A DNA stretch of 64,000 bases, taken from the NCBI GenBank assembly GCA_036508135.1, contig DATCHW010000305.1, forward strand, positions 62,001 through 126,000, in the 5' to 3' direction. Below, one piece after another: positions 18,064 through 27,183 of the stretch. This stretch comes from DATCHW01 sp036508135. Lineage in GTDB: Bacteria > Bacteroidota > Ignavibacteria > Tepidaquicellales > Tepidaquicellaceae. The notes under the pieces are model-generated. The model made no database searches. It worked only from the letters and a program-made list of their open reading frames with translations, and was not told the DNA's origin. Within the stretch, counting starts at the first letter, position 1, and each line of letters begins with the position of its first letter. Both the position numbers and the translations under genes were made by a program.

Positions 18064-18540
18064 TGATACAATCTCTATATAAGAATACAGTAGCCAGTAA
18101 CCAGTAGGACAGACATGCGAAACAATTAATAATGAATAATTAATAATTAAGAAGAAAATAGAAAACTGTTAGTAGGACAGGACAAGGGAAGAGAATAGCA
18201 ACCCCCATTCCCCCTTTAGTTAAATGGGGGTAATGTATTTAATCAATAGAATGTAAGGTTACAACGCAGAGCATTGTAACCAGAAAGAAATAATTCACAC
18301 CTCACCCCATGGTCCCCTCTCCCGGAACTGAGAGGGGATGTTTAGAAGAGGTTTTCATTTTTCAATAAATTGAATTCACGTTAGATTTTGTTTGATTTAC
18401 TCGTGATGTCAGGACTTACGTCCTGACATGTGTCGGGAGGAAACTCCTGACACCACATCTACGACTCTCGAGAGGGGAGAGTACAGATTTTTTTTAATAA
18501 ATTGAATTCACCTTAGATTTTGTTTAATTTGGAAATAAGC
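18064..18540. repeat. Repeat-rich spacer with nested hairpins and a 38-bp direct repeat
   Basis: About 540 bases without a gene. It holds CCCCCATT/AATGGGGG (near 18188-18229), GGTTACAA/TTGTAACC (18257-18281), a CCCCTCTC/GAGAGGGG hairpin, and a nested structure at 18404-18465 with GTCAGGAC/GTCCTGAC and GTCGGGAGG/CCTGAC inside GATGT/ACATC. A 38-40-base imperfect direct repeat (18359-18398 and 18491-18530, beginning AATAAATTGAATTCAC) brackets the nested structure, the second copy lying 28 bases before the next ATG. Confidence 0.75.
18257..18281. repeat. GTTACAA hairpin, variant
   Basis: GGTTACAA/TTGTAACC arms (8 bp) with a 9-base centre unlike that of the other copies. May be a variant of the family or chance similarity. 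Confidence 0.55.
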
Positions 18541-18557
18541 GTTATAAATCGATCTCA

Positions 18558-19775
18558 ATGCCGGAACCAAAGTATTCGAAATTAGTAAAACACTGGTTGC
18601 TAGATAAATCAGTGACTTTTCTTAACCATGGCTCATTTGGAGCCTGTCCTACACCTATACTTGAAAAGCAATCAGAGTACAGGAAACAGCTTGAATCCGA
18701 ACCGCTAAGGTTTATGATGAGGGAATGCGATGCGTTATTAGCAAAATCGAAGAATAAACTCTCTGCTTTTGTAAATTGTAATCCCGGAGATTTAGTATTT
18801 ATAAATAATGCTACTTCAGGTGTAAATACTGTCCTTAAATCTCTTAATTTTAAATCAGGGTCGGAAATTTTAATCACAAACCATATTTATCCTGCTTGTA
18901 AAAATACGATTAAAAAAATTGCTAAAGAAAAGAATCTGACAATTAAAGAAATAAAAATTCCGTTACCTGTTTTTAATTCCTCAAATATAACCGATAAAAT
19001 CATAAATGGAGTGAATTCAAAAACCGCAATTGTATTAATTGACCATATTTCATCTATTCCGGGAATCAGGTTTCCGGTTGAAGAGATTGTAAATGAACTC
19101 AATTCAAGAAATATTGATGTATTAGTTGACGGGGCACATGCTCCGGGTATGGTACCGCTTAATCTTAATAAATTAAATGCTCCTTATTATACCGGGAACT
19201 GCCATAAATGGATTTGCTCTCCGAAAGGTTCTGCATTCCTTTTTGTAAGAGAAGATAAGCAGAAACTTATTAAACCCCTTGTAACAAGCCGTTTGTATGG
19301 TGAAGTGAAAACCACACTATCCGAAATGCAATATAATTTTAGCTGGCAGGGAACATTCGACCCGACTCCATATATTTGCATAGCAGATGCAATCGATTTT
19401 ATGGGGTCACTCTTTCCGGGCGGATGGAAAGAGTTAATGAAGCATAATCACGAACTAGCACTTTCAGCCGGTAAAAAAATATGTAATGAGTTTGAAATTG
19501 AATTTCCGTATTTAGATGATTTGATAGCGGGATTAATGGGCATTCCGTTTTTCAAAGACAAGAAATTGAGTAAAAGAAAATTGAGTCTTCACGATTACAG
19601 TCCTCTCCAGGATGATTTATTTTATAATTACAATATTGAGGTTGTGGTAAATTATTGGGAGAAAGCCCCGCAGAGGATTCTTAGAATCTCACCGCAGGTT
19701 TATAACGATATTTCGCAGTATGAATATCTAATTTATGCTTTGAAGAAAGTTAAAAGGTTAAAAAGTAAAAGGTAA
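18558..19775 (+). CDS. Class V aminotransferase, isopenicillin-N-epimerase-like
   Basis: PLP-dependent fold-type I enzyme, 405 residues. It begins with the group's FLNHGSFGACPTPILEKQ segment. PLP contacts are the Asp in LVDGAHAPG and the Schiff-base Lys in GNCHKWICSPKG, near residue 220. Sequence resembles the isopenicillin N epimerase / hercynylcysteine lyase branch. The substrate cannot be read from sequence, and no beta-lactam or ergothioneine genes are nearby. The upstream region carries one copy of a 38-base direct repeat. Confidence 0.88.
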   Translation: MPEPKYSKLVKHWLLDKSVTFLNHGSFGACPTPILEKQSEYRKQLESEPLRFMMRECDALLAKSKNKLSAFVNCNPGDLVFINNATSGVNTVLKSLNFKSGSEILITNHIYPACKNTIKKIAKEKNLTIKEIKIPLPVFNSSNITDKIINGVNSKTAIVLIDHISSIPGIRFPVEEIVNELNSRNIDVLVDGAHAPGMVPLNLNKLNAPYYTGNCHKWICSPKGSAFLFVREDKQKLIKPLVTSRLYGEVKTTLSEMQYNFSWQGTFDPTPYICIADAIDFMGSLFPGGWKELMKHNHELALSAGKKICNEFEIEFPYLDDLIAGLMGIPFFKDKKLSKRKLSLHDYSPLQDDLFYNYNIEVVVNYWEKAPQRILRISPQVYNDISQYEYLIYALKKVKRLKSKR

Positions 19776-19955
19776 AATGTCAAATGTGAGACGTCAAACG
19801 TAAGACGCGAGAGGTAAAAAGGAAAGAGCAAAACCCTCAATCCCACCTCCCAGGAGGTTCTTAGACCTTAGGTAAAGGGGGGAGAAAGAATAAGGTTGCA
19901 TTAATTTTTTCCTATTAAATACCAACAGCAGCAAAATATTTGAATTAAATGGTTT

Positions 19956-21149
19956 TTATTTTACAGCTTGAATTTTACCGGCACGTTTAGGAGCAAAAAG
20001 AAGTTTTCCCTGCGGAATTAGAACAGGTGGAGGTAATGTTAAGCCAATATTAAATATCTGTGTTTGCCATCTGAAAAGTCCGGTTTTAGATAACGAGCCC
20101 GCTGTTATTCCGCTCATATCCCGTATATAATAAATATTATCTTCGTCGTCAAGCATTACGCCCTCAGCCCCTCCACCATCAGTAAATGCCGGTTTTTTCC
20201 AGATTTCATTTCCTGCCGTATCATACGCCGCTATATTATTATCGGTTGACACAAAAATGATATTATCTTTACTTATTACCGGTGAGCTGAATTGATTTGC
20301 ATTCGGTTTACTCCATTTCAACTGACCGTTTTTATTTAAGCAATAAAAAGTTCGATTACTATATCCATTAAAATAAACATTTCCGAATCCGTCAATAACA
20401 ATTCCCTCAGTTAAAGAACTTGAAGTAAATTGCCATATTATATCACCGTTTGTTTTACTTGCTTTAACTATTCCCGTGTTTTGCGTTAAATATAAATTAT
20501 CTGCTTCATCGAGTGATATTTTTGTATTAGTATAAACCTGTGTAATGTTAGGAGAAGTCCAAACAATATTATTATAAGATGATATCGCAGTTAGAAACCC
20601 ACCTTTGAAAGTATATATTGTCCCGTCCCTTCCGATTACCGGTTTTGCACCGCCAATACAACCGGGAATAAACCAATTCACGGTTCCTCCGGAATCAACG
20701 CAATATAGCCCTTCTGCGTATGGCTGTATTTTATATGCAGATAAATATATTTTCTTTTCGTCTGCACTCAGAGAAATTCCGCAGTAATTATTTTGCATAA
20801 GACTGTCAATTTTCCAGACAAGTGTTCCATCATATCTGAATTTGTATAATGCTCCTGCGGGATACAACTGATTTAAATAGTAAATGTTTCCTTTTGAATC
20901 TACACAAAACTCTCCACCATCACTAAAATTTCCGGATGGAAAAAGGTAGGACCAATCGCTTACACCTTGCAGAACAGGGTTCATATAAACATAAGGGCTT
21001 TTTGGATTTGAGGTATTTCTTGCATTAAATCCCGGTTGTGGCCAGACAGGTGAATTATTAGTTGTGAAAATATTATTAGTAGAGTTATCGTTGCATCCTG
21101 CAAGAATAACAAGAAAAAAAAGTAACGGATATAAGATATTTTTTCCCAT
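19956..21149 (-). CDS. Lipoprotein with PQQ-type beta-propeller
   Basis: A 397-residue secreted protein. The signal peptide ends LAGC, a lipobox, so it is lipid-anchored in the envelope. The body is built of repeats with spaced YCLNKNG, IAAYDTAGNEIWKKPA, GTLVWKID motifs, the pattern of PQQ-like (BamB-type) propeller blades, here about six or seven. No catalytic residues are evident; it may be a scaffold or a sensor. It stands alone, and its 3' end faces a repeat-bearing spacer. Confidence 0.85.
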   Translation of the reverse strand: MGKNILYPLLFFLVILAGCNDNSTNNIFTTNNSPVWPQPGFNARNTSNPKSPYVYMNPVLQGVSDWSYLFPSGNFSDGGEFCVDSKGNIYYLNQLYPAGALYKFRYDGTLVWKIDSLMQNNYCGISLSADEKKIYLSAYKIQPYAEGLYCVDSGGTVNWFIPGCIGGAKPVIGRDGTIYTFKGGFLTAISSYNNIVWTSPNITQVYTNTKISLDEADNLYLTQNTGIVKASKTNGDIIWQFTSSSLTEGIVIDGFGNVYFNGYSNRTFYCLNKNGQLKWSKPNANQFSSPVISKDNIIFVSTDNNIAAYDTAGNEIWKKPAFTDGGGAEGVMLDDEDNIYYIRDMSGITAGSLSKTGLFRWQTQIFNIGLTLPPPVLIPQGKLLFAPKRAGKIQAVK

Positions 21150-21303
21150 AGAAATTCGAGATTTATTTAAAAAAATACTGATATAATAAAATAAAGAAAA
21201 GATATTAATTGTTGTTTACCTTTTCCGCAATTCTTAGAGAAAATCCATTTTTACTTACAATAATTATTTCTAATAACTATATTATTTTAATCTTAAAATA
21301 ACC

Positions 21304-22071
21304 ATGAATAATCTTTTTTTAAGAGTTAAAGCATTAATCTTAATTCCGGTTTTTTTCTTTGCAGTTAATGCAAATGTTTTGCCGCAGGATACTTCAAAGG
21401 TAAAACCCGTTAGCAAGAAAAGCGACCTTATTCAATTCATTCTGCCTGCAGCTCTCGTCGGTTTTGGACTTACCTGTTTTGACAAAAATAATATAACCCC
21501 CAATAATACCAATGTATATGACTGGAGGCAGAGGAACTATAAAGATTTTCATACCCGGGCAGATGATTTTCTCGCTTTTGCTCCCACCGTAGCGGCTTAC
21601 GGACTTCAGTTCCTGGGTGTTAAAGGCACCAATGACTGGAAGAAAATGACTCTTATTTATGCAGCCACCAATGCAATTTTGTTCGGAACGGCAGAAGGAT
21701 TGAAAATGATAACAAAAAATTACCGTCCGGATAGTTCGGATACGGAATCTTTTCCATCAGCACATGCAGCATTTGTCTTTGCCGCAGCAGATATGCTTAA
21801 TTTTGAATATGGAAGTAAAAGTGTCTGGATTAGCATTGCAGGATATACAACCGCGACAGCAGTCGGTATGATAAGAATACTTAATAACAAGCACTGGATA
21901 TCGGATGTTTTTGTAGGAGCAGGTATCGGAATCTTGTCTAACAGGTTAGCTTATTTGTTATATGATAAGTTAATTAAAAATAAATCCGGCAAGGGCAATA
22001 ATTTGAACTTTATGTTTTCACCCGATATTAAGAACAAAGGAATGAAGTTCGGACTTCAATTCAAAATCTGA
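21304..22071 (+). CDS. PAP2-family phosphatase, exported
   Basis: A 255-residue membrane-associated phosphatase. After a signal peptide (ending around LPQD) come the three PAP2 signature parts: KMITKNYRPDSSD, SFPSAHAAFVFAA and RILNNKHWISDVFVGAG (phosphatase motifs with the catalytic His residues). Several hydrophobic segments lie between. Substrates in the family are lipid phosphates such as undecaprenyl pyrophosphate or phosphatidate; which applies here is open. Followed 66 bases later by the TlpA-like gene on the same strand. Confidence 0.9.
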   Translation: MNNLFLRVKALILIPVFFFAVNANVLPQDTSKVKPVSKKSDLIQFILPAALVGFGLTCFDKNNITPNNTNVYDWRQRNYKDFHTRADDFLAFAPTVAAYGLQFLGVKGTNDWKKMTLIYAATNAILFGTAEGLKMITKNYRPDSSDTESFPSAHAAFVFAAADMLNFEYGSKSVWISIAGYTTATAVGMIRILNNKHWISDVFVGAGIGILSNRLAYLLYDKLIKNKSGKGNNLNFMFSPDIKNKGMKFGLQFKI

Positions 22072-22136
22072 TTTTACCTGACGCTCTTTATATTCCTTTA
22101 AATTTTCCGTAAACTTTACTAAATATATATTAAATT

Positions 22137-23390
22137 ATGAAAATTTTTAAAAATATTATCATAGTGTCAGTAATTTTTCTTCTGTTCTTATCTTGCGGAA
22201 AATCAAACAAAACAGATTTAAAGCAGGGAGCCTGGAGAGGAGTATTGCTGATTGATAAAGAAAATCCTTCGGTGGAGCTTCCTTTTAATTTCACTTTTGA
22301 AAAATCTTCCGAAGGAAAAGGAAAAATAGTAATCACTAACGCGGATGAAAAAATCACCACAGATGAAATTTCATTTTCCGGAGATTCCATATTTATCAAA
22401 ATGCCGGTTTTTAAAGATGAAATTCGTGCGAAGGTCATTAATGCAGATTCAATTGCGGGCGAATATATGCATTACGGCAGTAAGAGCAAATATGGAATTC
22501 CATTTTATGCATCTGCCGGAAAGACGGAACGGTTTACCGGCGCTATGAAACAACCGGCTCTTGATATTTCGGGACGATGGGAAGCAACATTCCAGCCGGG
22601 AGATTCGGATGAATATAAAACCGTTGGAGAATTTATGCAAAAAGGCAATCATCTTACGGGTACTTTTCTCACTTCTTCGGGCGATTATAGATTTCTTGAA
22701 GGTGCAGTATCCGGTAATGATATGATGTTATCCTGCCTTGATGGAGCCCATAGTTTGCTGTTTAAGGCGACTATTGCATCTGACGGAAATTTACAAAATG
22801 GAATTCTAATCGGTGGTCCGACCTGGAAAGAAAAATGGATTGCCGTGAAAAACGATAAAGCAGAACTGCCGGATCCTGAAAAACAATCGGCAATTAAAGA
22901 AGGTACGGAAAAAATAGATTTCACTTTTGTTGACCTCTCCAATAAAAAAGTGAGTTTGAGCGATGATAAATATAAAGGCAAAGCAGTTGTAGTTCAGATA
23001 ATGGGTTCCTGGTGTCCGAATTGCATGGATGAAACAAGACTCTTCTCCGAACTTTACACCACTTATCAACCAAAGGGACTTGAGATAATCGGACTTTGTT
23101 TTGAATCCAAGGATTTTGAAGAATCCAGACAAAGAATTGAAAGATTTGTAAAACAGCTGAATGCAAAGTACGATTTTCTTTATGCGGGAGAAGTCGGGAA
23201 TAAACAATTAATGCAAGCACTTCCGTTTATGAAAGTTTTTAAAGGATATCCGACCACAATTTATTTGGACAGGAATCATAAAGTAGTGAAAGTATTTACA
23301 GGATTCTCAGGACCCGGCACCGGTAAGCATTATGAAAAGCAGAAAAATGATGTGGTGCAGACCTTTGATAAATTAGTAAGTAATAATTAG
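22137..23390 (+). CDS. TlpA-like thioredoxin-fold lipoprotein
   Basis: A 417-residue envelope protein. The signal ends FLSC, a lipobox. The first 260 residues have no clear name (repeated GRWEATFQPGDS-like beta segments). The C-terminal 140 residues are a TlpA/ResA thioredoxin domain with the redox pair in GSWCPNCMDE (Cys near 293 and 296) and the cis-Pro region GYPTTIYLD. It probably reduces or isomerises disulfides outside the cytoplasm. Bacteroidota commonly carry such two-part proteins. Confidence 0.9.
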   Translation: MKIFKNIIIVSVIFLLFLSCGKSNKTDLKQGAWRGVLLIDKENPSVELPFNFTFEKSSEGKGKIVITNADEKITTDEISFSGDSIFIKMPVFKDEIRAKVINADSIAGEYMHYGSKSKYGIPFYASAGKTERFTGAMKQPALDISGRWEATFQPGDSDEYKTVGEFMQKGNHLTGTFLTSSGDYRFLEGAVSGNDMMLSCLDGAHSLLFKATIASDGNLQNGILIGGPTWKEKWIAVKNDKAELPDPEKQSAIKEGTEKIDFTFVDLSNKKVSLSDDKYKGKAVVVQIMGSWCPNCMDETRLFSELYTTYQPKGLEIIGLCFESKDFEESRQRIERFVKQLNAKYDFLYAGEVGNKQLMQALPFMKVFKGYPTTIYLDRNHKVVKVFTGFSGPGTGKHYEKQKNDVVQTFDKLVSNN

Positions 23391-23481
23391 TAATTAATAG
23401 TATTTCCCATTATGAGTCAAGACAAGTTCTTACGCTGAATATGACCCTCCGCAAAGGGCATAACTTCAATTACTAATTATT
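23382..23481. repeat. Inverted repeat between convergent genes
   Basis: AATAATTAGTAATT (23382-23395) is matched by AATTACTAATTATT (23468-23481), a perfect 14-bp inverted repeat with a 72-base centre. It overlaps the end of the TlpA-like gene and the end of mlaD. It may end transcription from both sides, though it is pure AT-type sequence. Confidence 0.5.
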
Positions 23482-24498
23482 AATTTTCATTGATGCACTG
23501 TCAAGTTGCTGCTGGATACGTTTTAATTCATTTTGTTTATCCTGTACTTGTTTTTGTATATCAAGTAATCTTTTATCGTATTCATCGAGTTTCTTTTCGT
23601 AATCTTCTTTATCCCAGTATCCTATATCTTCAAAGTATCCTTTAAATAAAAAATTATGTTTCAGGGCTTCCATATTCTGATACAAACTGAATGCACCGCG
23701 CTCTAAACTCTTAGTTGTTGCATTTGCATTTTCTATTGTTTGCTTTAAATTGTTAGCCAGAGTGGTATCTGTAAGTATAGTACCGACAAAACTCGAAGGG
23801 GAATTCAGCTTTTCTGTTATCTGACCTATGTTTTTGGTTATATCGTTTACTCCCGCTGAAAGAGTATTAATACTATTTCCAACCTGTGTCATCAGGTTGT
23901 TAAGATTGCCGCTTGCTTTTGCAAAATTCCGGAACAGGGAATCGACACTGTTATAAAGTGAGTTATTATTTACTAACTGTCCCAGAGTTCCTTCGCCCTC
24001 ATTCACTTTCTTCACAATATCAGTCAATTCCTTCGTTATAGTTTGAGCATCCTTTGTAGAATTATTCAGGTTTTCAAGTATATCGCCGATTTCAACCGGT
24101 ACAACTGAATTTAAAAAATCACCGTCTTCAACAGATGAAGACTTTTCAGTTCCTGCAGATATAGATATCATCTTATTTCCGACAAGACCTTCAGAGCCGA
24201 TAATTACTTCCGCATCTTTTTTAATAAATTTCTGAATCTTGGATTGTATAACCATCTCGACAACAACCTTATCTGTTCCAATAACTTCTATTTTTTGTAC
24301 GTTCCCCACGGAAATCCCTGAAAATCTTACAGTATTACCTTCTACAAGTCCACCCACAGATTTGAAATAAGATTTGATTACAAAAGTAGAAGAAAAAAGA
24401 TTCTGCTTGCTTCCAACGTAATACATTGCCACGATAAGAAATAACAATCCCAGTGCCACAAAAACCCCGAGTTTAATGTTATGTGATTTTTTTTCCAT
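23473..24498 (-). CDS. mlaD: MCE-domain protein, MlaD-like
   Basis: Substrate-binding part of an Mla-type phospholipid transporter. The 341 residues have one N-terminal membrane anchor (about 9-29), an MCE domain (about 35-120, with VGGLVEGNTVRFSGISVGNV and GLVGNKMISISAG), then a long helical region with LNNLMTQVGNSINTLSAGV-like stretches and a C-terminal coiled coil rich in Lys/Gln. It is last in the operon after MlaE and MlaF, 31 bases from mlaF. Confidence 0.92.
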   Translation of the reverse strand: MEKKSHNIKLGVFVALGLLFLIVAMYYVGSKQNLFSSTFVIKSYFKSVGGLVEGNTVRFSGISVGNVQKIEVIGTDKVVVEMVIQSKIQKFIKKDAEVIIGSEGLVGNKMISISAGTEKSSSVEDGDFLNSVVPVEIGDILENLNNSTKDAQTITKELTDIVKKVNEGEGTLGQLVNNNSLYNSVDSLFRNFAKASGNLNNLMTQVGNSINTLSAGVNDITKNIGQITEKLNSPSSFVGTILTDTTLANNLKQTIENANATTKSLERGAFSLYQNMEALKHNFLFKGYFEDIGYWDKEDYEKKLDEYDKRLLDIQKQVQDKQNELKRIQQQLDSASMKINN

Positions 24499-24529
24499 AA
24501 TAATTATTTTAATAAACTTTTACAAATCT

Positions 24530-25267
24530 TTAATATTGAAAAAACCCTTTAATAAAATCGTCATCAGATGCACTTAATTCTTCATAGGTCCCTTCTTTAT
24601 AAAAAACTCCGTCGTTTAAAATTACGATTCTGTTTGCTACTAATTTTGCACATGCTATATCGTGAGTTACTATTAATGAAGTCACTTTATATTTCTTTTG
24701 CATATCAATTATAAGTTCGCTTATTTCCTTCGAAGTTGCAGGATCTAAACCGGTTGTGGGCTCATCATACAGGATAATTTCCGGTTCGAGCATAAGTGTT
24801 CTTGCAAGCCCTACTCTTTTCTTCATTCCTCCTGAAAGTTCTGACGGCATTTTATCAATTGCATCAAGCAGTCCGACACTCGTGAGTACTTCTTCTGTTT
24901 TTTCGTCAAAGTTCATATCCTTCATTTCCAAATGCCTTTCCACGGGGAATATCAAATTTTCTCTTACGGTCATCGAGTCGTACAATGCTCCGCTTTGAAA
25001 AAGAAATCCAAGTTTCTTTCGGAACAGTTTTAATTCTTCCGGTTTCAAATCAAAAAGATTTTTTCCGAAAACTTCAATTGTACCTTCATCCGGTTCTAAT
25101 AGTCCTATTATGCATTTAAGAATAACGGATTTACCGGTGCCAGATTTTCCCAGTATAACGATTGTTTCTCCGCTGCTAACGGACAGGCTCACGTTATTTA
25201 TTACATTAAAGCTGCCGAAAGATTTTTTTACATTTTTTATTTCTAATATTATATCTTTCCTGTCCAT
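24530..25267 (-). CDS. mlaF: ABC transporter ATPase, MlaF-like
   Basis: The 245-residue ATPase powers the Mla/MCE lipid transporter. Walker A GKSGTGKS (near 37-44), Q-loop FLFQSGALYDSMTV, signature ELSGGMKKRVGLART and Walker B IILYDEPTTGLDP are complete. The SGALYDSMTV stretch is typical for MlaF. Its start overlaps the end of mlaE by one base, which implies coupled translation. Confidence 0.94.
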   Translation of the reverse strand: MDRKDIILEIKNVKKSFGSFNVINNVSLSVSSGETIVILGKSGTGKSVILKCIIGLLEPDEGTIEVFGKNLFDLKPEELKLFRKKLGFLFQSGALYDSMTVRENLIFPVERHLEMKDMNFDEKTEEVLTSVGLLDAIDKMPSELSGGMKKRVGLARTLMLEPEIILYDEPTTGLDPATSKEISELIIDMQKKYKVTSLIVTHDIACAKLVANRIVILNDGVFYKEGTYEELSASDDDFIKGFFQY

Positions 25268-26046
25268 TAAAATAAAATTGACATTAATTGAACATTTATC
25301 ATATCAATTATTATAACTGCAAGCGATGATATTACAACGGCAGTATTTGCAGCAACTCCAACGCTTTCTGTCCCGCGGCTTGCATTAAAACCCTCATAAC
25401 ATCCAATCACACCAATAGCGAAACCGAATACCCCGGTTTTTATGACTGACGGAATAAGATCATCAAATTTAATACTCGAAAAAGAATCCTGTAAATATAA
25501 TTTAAAACTCACATCATTTACCAGACTGAAAGCGATAAATCCACCTATAATTGCAATGGCATTTGAGAATATTACAAGAACCGGAAGCATAAGAGTGGTC
25601 GCAGTAATTCTTGTTACAGCAAGATGGTTAAAAGGATTTGTACCTGAAATCTCCATCGCATCTATCTGTTCGGAAACCTTCATTGAGCCAAGCTCAGCAC
25701 CTATGCTCGAACCGATTTTCCCCGCAAATATTAATGCTGATATTACGGGTCCGATTTCTAAAATAATAGCAAGCGCTATCATTGAAGGAACCAGTGATAC
25801 TGCACCAAATTTTTGCATTGAAGGAATAGACTGAAGTGTAAGGGTGATGCCGATTACAAAACCCGTGACAGCAATTAACGAAAGAGATTTGTATCCTATT
25901 TCAAATAATTGTTTTAGTAATTCTTTTAATTCATAAGGTGGTTTATATACTTCCTTGAAATATCTCGCTCCGAATATCACTATTCCTGAAATCGTCAGAA
26001 ATCCTTCTCTCATTGATGCGGGTAATTTCACCTTGAAAGTTTTCAT
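25267..26046 (-). CDS. mlaE: MlaE-family ABC transporter permease
   Basis: The 259-residue permease subunit has five or six membrane segments. Family features are GVIGITLTLQ-like VIGITLTLQSIPSMQKFGA, the stretch IGSSIGAELGSMKVSEQIDAMEISG and the final cluster FAIGVIGCYEGFNASRGTESVG. Together with MlaF and MlaD it should move phospholipids between membranes. It follows the beta-barrel gene by 3 bases. Confidence 0.94.
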   Translation of the reverse strand: MKTFKVKLPASMREGFLTISGIVIFGARYFKEVYKPPYELKELLKQLFEIGYKSLSLIAVTGFVIGITLTLQSIPSMQKFGAVSLVPSMIALAIILEIGPVISALIFAGKIGSSIGAELGSMKVSEQIDAMEISGTNPFNHLAVTRITATTLMLPVLVIFSNAIAIIGGFIAFSLVNDVSFKLYLQDSFSSIKFDDLIPSVIKTGVFGFAIGVIGCYEGFNASRGTESVGVAANTAVVISSLAVIIIDMINVQLMSILF

Positions 26047-26049
26047 AAT

Positions 26050-26700
26050 CTAATACTGTCTTCTGATTTTTAAATCAACAAAAGGATTAGCTATCCCCAG
26101 AGTAATTCCGAATGAAAAATCAAAAATATTTTTCTTATCCTTTGTTGTCATTACGGTATATCTGAGTTTGATATTTGGATAAATCAAAAGTTTGTGATTC
26201 CTGAGCGAATATCCGTAAGACACTTCGGGAAAAAATCCATTTCCGTGGAGATCCGTGAAATATCCTCCGCCTAATGAAAGTACCGGAGTTCCCTGAATTA
26301 AATTTGAAGGTTTGATAGAACTTTTAAGGAGTATATCGTATTTATAACTTAATCTGAAAAAACTATTTGAATTACCCCTGAAAATGTATGAATAATCAAA
26401 TGCAGCCCTATGTTCACCAAAATAACCAAATCCGACAGATATTTCTTTAGTAAAACCTCCTCCGATTTTATTGTTTTCGAAAATAAATATTGGATTTAAT
26501 AAATACAGTATTGCAGCTAATCCAATTGAAAAAGTTGAAATGGATGAAGAATTTTCAGTCCTTTTGCCTATTTCAATTGAGTCTTTAAGAATTCCGGAAC
26601 CGATATTATCTCTGTAATCAGAATTATTATACGAAATATTTTGAGCGGAAACGCCCGTACTGAATAGTGTAAATATAAATATAAATAAATATCTGTTCAT
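26050..26700 (-). CDS. Predicted secreted/outer-membrane beta-barrel protein in Mla operon
   Basis: A 216-residue protein starting at ATG 26700 (MNRYLFIF); the longer frame from TTG 26718 adds six odd residues and was not chosen. A signal peptide ends GVSAQ. The rest alternates polar and hydrophobic residues with aromatic strand ends (FGYFGEHRAAFDYSYIF, FRLSYKYDILL, FPEVSYGYSL), which suggests a small outer-membrane barrel. First gene of the unit with mlaE, mlaF and mlaD, so it could be the outer-membrane partner. No family name recognised. Confidence 0.75.
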   Translation of the reverse strand: MNRYLFIFIFTLFSTGVSAQNISYNNSDYRDNIGSGILKDSIEIGKRTENSSSISTFSIGLAAILYLLNPIFIFENNKIGGGFTKEISVGFGYFGEHRAAFDYSYIFRGNSNSFFRLSYKYDILLKSSIKPSNLIQGTPVLSLGGGYFTDLHGNGFFPEVSYGYSLRNHKLLIYPNIKLRYTVMTTKDKKNIFDFSFGITLGIANPFVDLKIRRQY

Positions 26701-27183
26701 GCAAAAAAATAAATTCAAACGCTAGTTTTCAAATTATCAATTATTATAAATATCAGCAAGGTTAAAATTTTATTTAAACTATAAACAATAGTGCCAATTA
26801 AACTCAACAAATAAAACGAAGTATGTTAAGTTAGATATCATTCCAAATAGTATGAAAATTATAACATCTCTTTTTACCGATAACCCGATTGGTTAACTAA
26901 ATTTTTTCTCTTTACGAATCAGGAGATTTATAAAGAGGGGAAAAAATCCTCAAACCTCAAAATTCGTATAAAAAAGTTTAAAATAATGATAAATAATTTT
27001 AAGTATGTTTCCGTTATTTTTCCTGTAAGTATTAAAAATTCCTTCTTGATATAAAAGCTGTTTTAAGTTATATTAAAATTAACATTTTAACTTATAATTA
27101 CAGCAATTAATTGTAAACTATTTAATTTATTTATTTGTTGAGATAAAAATGATTCTTACTAAATCATTTTATATAAATGATAA
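26701..27183. promoter_or_regulatory. Long AT-rich divergent intergenic region
   Basis: Between the divergent Mla unit and the hybrid kinase gene are 483 bases with no credible reading frame. It is very AT-rich, with only short hairpin-like patches such as TTTACGAATC...TATAAAGAGG near 26911-26938. Promoters for both sides must lie here, but I cannot assign them with confidence. Confidence 0.5.
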
